From Nemertoderma westbladi (Eukaryota > Xenacoelomorpha > Nemertodermatida > Nemertodermatidae), in assembly GCA_032718475.1 (NCBI GenBank), contig JAUCBJ010007844.1, positions 50,119 through 114,118 on the forward strand: DNA of 64,000 nucleotides. The letters run 5' to 3'. The stretch's first letter is position 1. The number at the start of each line of letters is the position of its first letter. Positions 62,787 through 64,000 of this stretch are shown one piece after another. Below the pieces are notes generated by a model, which did not search any database, had not been told where the DNA came from, and worked only from the letters and a program-made list of their open reading frames with translations. A program made the position numbers and the translations under genes.

Positions 62787-64000
62787 ATGTCTAATATACA
62801 ACAACCTCGCCAAACAACAGCCAATAGTACTGCTTTATCTTCTTCCAGTAACAGCCCTATTAACACTGTGGTTGTGGTAGGCGGAGACTCTTCTGCCATT
62901 AGCGATACCAGTACACATAATGTACATCAATCAACAGAGAATAACAATGTGGCACTGCCTCCTATTGCACATACCACTGGTGATGATGCTATTTTACAAG
63001 GCAATACGCAGATAAATATTAATCAGCCTACTCAGACAAATACTTTACAACATGGCGGAGAAATTGTTGGTTCTATGCATACTGTTAATAGTGTACCAAA
63101 GCAATATTTGAGCACCATAACATCAACACGAGTGGATCCTGAGCCATCACGTCCTACTCGGAATCCCTCATCCGCAGCCATGCAACCTGCTGGTTCTGCC
63201 ACCTCTGGCATTGTACGTAATTACTATGATGATGGTAAGAACCCCTATAGGCAAGCCAATGGTTCACGTAGTAGTTTTAAGAAACTATCACAGCAACTGA
63301 TCACGCAGTGGGCTAAGGAAACTAGTCGAGTTGTACGAAATGAAATTCTTGGGAAATATATACAACGTTATACTGAGACAAGACAAAATTGTACACTGTT
63401 TCTAGACAAGGCAAAATATTTATCAGATAGTCAATCTTACAACCGTATTATTGAAGTTATCACACTGTTGGAAGCTGATTATGTAAAGGATCTGGATATA
63501 TTGAAATTTTACCATACCGACCAAGAAATAACTCAGTTTACAGTGACCCCAGATGATTCAGTTTCACAGGTACCATTACAACCTGTACATCATGTATCTA
63601 ATGTGTCCTGTGTGTCATCCACACTACAAGAAGCTGAACAAGTGCAGAATGAATTTTCATCTTATCAGGATCGAAGACAAACCGAATTGAATGACAAATT
63701 AGTTAACCTTGCTGACCTGCAGAGTCACCTAAGTCGGGTTAGAGAAGAGCAGCGTCGAAGTTTGCAATGTAAAATAGAAGAGCTACAAAAGGATGAACAA
63801 GATGATAGAAACCACTTTAAAACTCTTGAAAATGTAACCAAATTCAAGGCACTTGCAGAAATACATGACCAAGCAACTAAATGTGATGCACAGTTGAAAG
63901 AAATATCTGATAGAGCGAGTCAACCAAGTAAGGTAGACAAATTAATCCACAGACATCACATTGAATCAGCTGCAGCTTCGAAAGCTATCCAAAGTAAATT
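62787..64000 (+). CDS. Unrecognised protein, 5' part, open to the window edge
   Basis: ATG at 62,787 opens 404 complete codons with no stop before the window ends; an in-frame TAA lies at 62,778-62,780, so this is the first usable ATG. Residues ~1-140 are rich in S, T, N and Q with no predicted fold. Residues ~141-250 are mixed helical and basic (NPYRQANGSRSSFKK, then QQLITQWAKETSRVVRNEIL). Residues ~278-375 are strongly charged with heptad-like leucines (LQSHLSRVREEQRRS, CKIEELQKDEQDD), indicating a coiled coil. No transmembrane segment, signal peptide or catalytic motif is visible. It could be the first large exon of a host gene or the gag/ORF1-like protein of a retroelement whose left edge is the array boundary at 59,978. 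I cannot decide and do not assign a function. No splice donor is required within the window. Confidence 0.65.
   Translation, partial: MSNIQQPRQTTANSTALSSSSNSPINTVVVVGGDSSAISDTSTHNVHQSTENNNVALPPIAHTTGDDAILQGNTQININQPTQTNTLQHGGEIVGSMHTVNSVPKQYLSTITSTRVDPEPSRPTRNPSSAAMQPAGSATSGIVRNYYDDGKNPYRQANGSRSSFKKLSQQLITQWAKETSRVVRNEILGKYIQRYTETRQNCTLFLDKAKYLSDSQSYNRIIEVITLLEADYVKDLDILKFYHTDQEITQFTVTPDDSVSQVPLQPVHHVSNVSCVSSTLQEAEQVQNEFSSYQDRRQTELNDKLVNLADLQSHLSRVREEQRRSLQCKIEELQKDEQDDRNHFKTLENVTKFKALAEIHDQATKCDAQLKEISDRASQPSKVDKLIHRHHIESAAASKAIQSK

Overview
The window is eukaryotic nuclear DNA, most likely from a marine invertebrate or another metazoan with many LINEs. There are no bacterial-style operons. 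The two LINE lineages present, an APE-type LINE related to the family I remember as widespread in cnidarians, molluscs and lancelets, and a CR1/L2-like LINE with a PHD-type zinc finger, fit that reading. I cannot name the species.

About 52 kb of the first 59,977 bases is one very large tandem array of a 40-bp monomer (bases 1-40 are one consensus unit). The monomers carry diagnostic substitutions and small indels. Blocks of them repeat at higher order: three copies of a ~2.8-3.0-kb unit at about 2.1-10.9 kb, another set at 22.6-30.8 kb, and a ~6.7-kb stretch at 11.4-18.05 kb that recurs 21.3 kb downstream at 32.6-39.35 kb. The array is broken only by retroelement pieces. At 16,155-17,585 (minus strand) there is a 5'-truncated APE-type LINE keeping an open reverse transcriptase frame. 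At 43,820-45,157 and 46,668-48,001 there are two copies of an internally deleted 5' part of what looks like the same LINE family, duplicated together with flanking satellite. At 53,878-57,364 there is a CR1/L2-like LINE with an unbroken endonuclease plus reverse transcriptase frame that now starts inside the satellite.

The main discovery candidate is that the satellite monomer looks like a piece of the inserted LINE family. The sense strand of the LINE RT gene at 16,593-16,628, coding for a PVLLYG-containing segment, shares three ordered identical blocks (7, 11 and 7 bases) with the monomer over the same 36-base span, and in one reading frame both encode PVLLYG. The array may therefore have been amplified from a scrap of LINE coding sequence and later hit by members of that family. 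The paralogous block at 38.9 kb preserves the empty site of the 16.2-kb insertion and shows that the insertion is flanked by an ~84-bp target duplication.

The array ends at 59,977. The right flank (59,978-62,786) is AT-rich, apparently non-coding DNA with microsatellites, a G22 run and inverted repeats. It is followed at 62,787 by an open frame of 404 codons that runs off the window and encodes a protein I do not recognise: a low-complexity N-terminus, a basic/helical middle and a coiled-coil C-terminal part.
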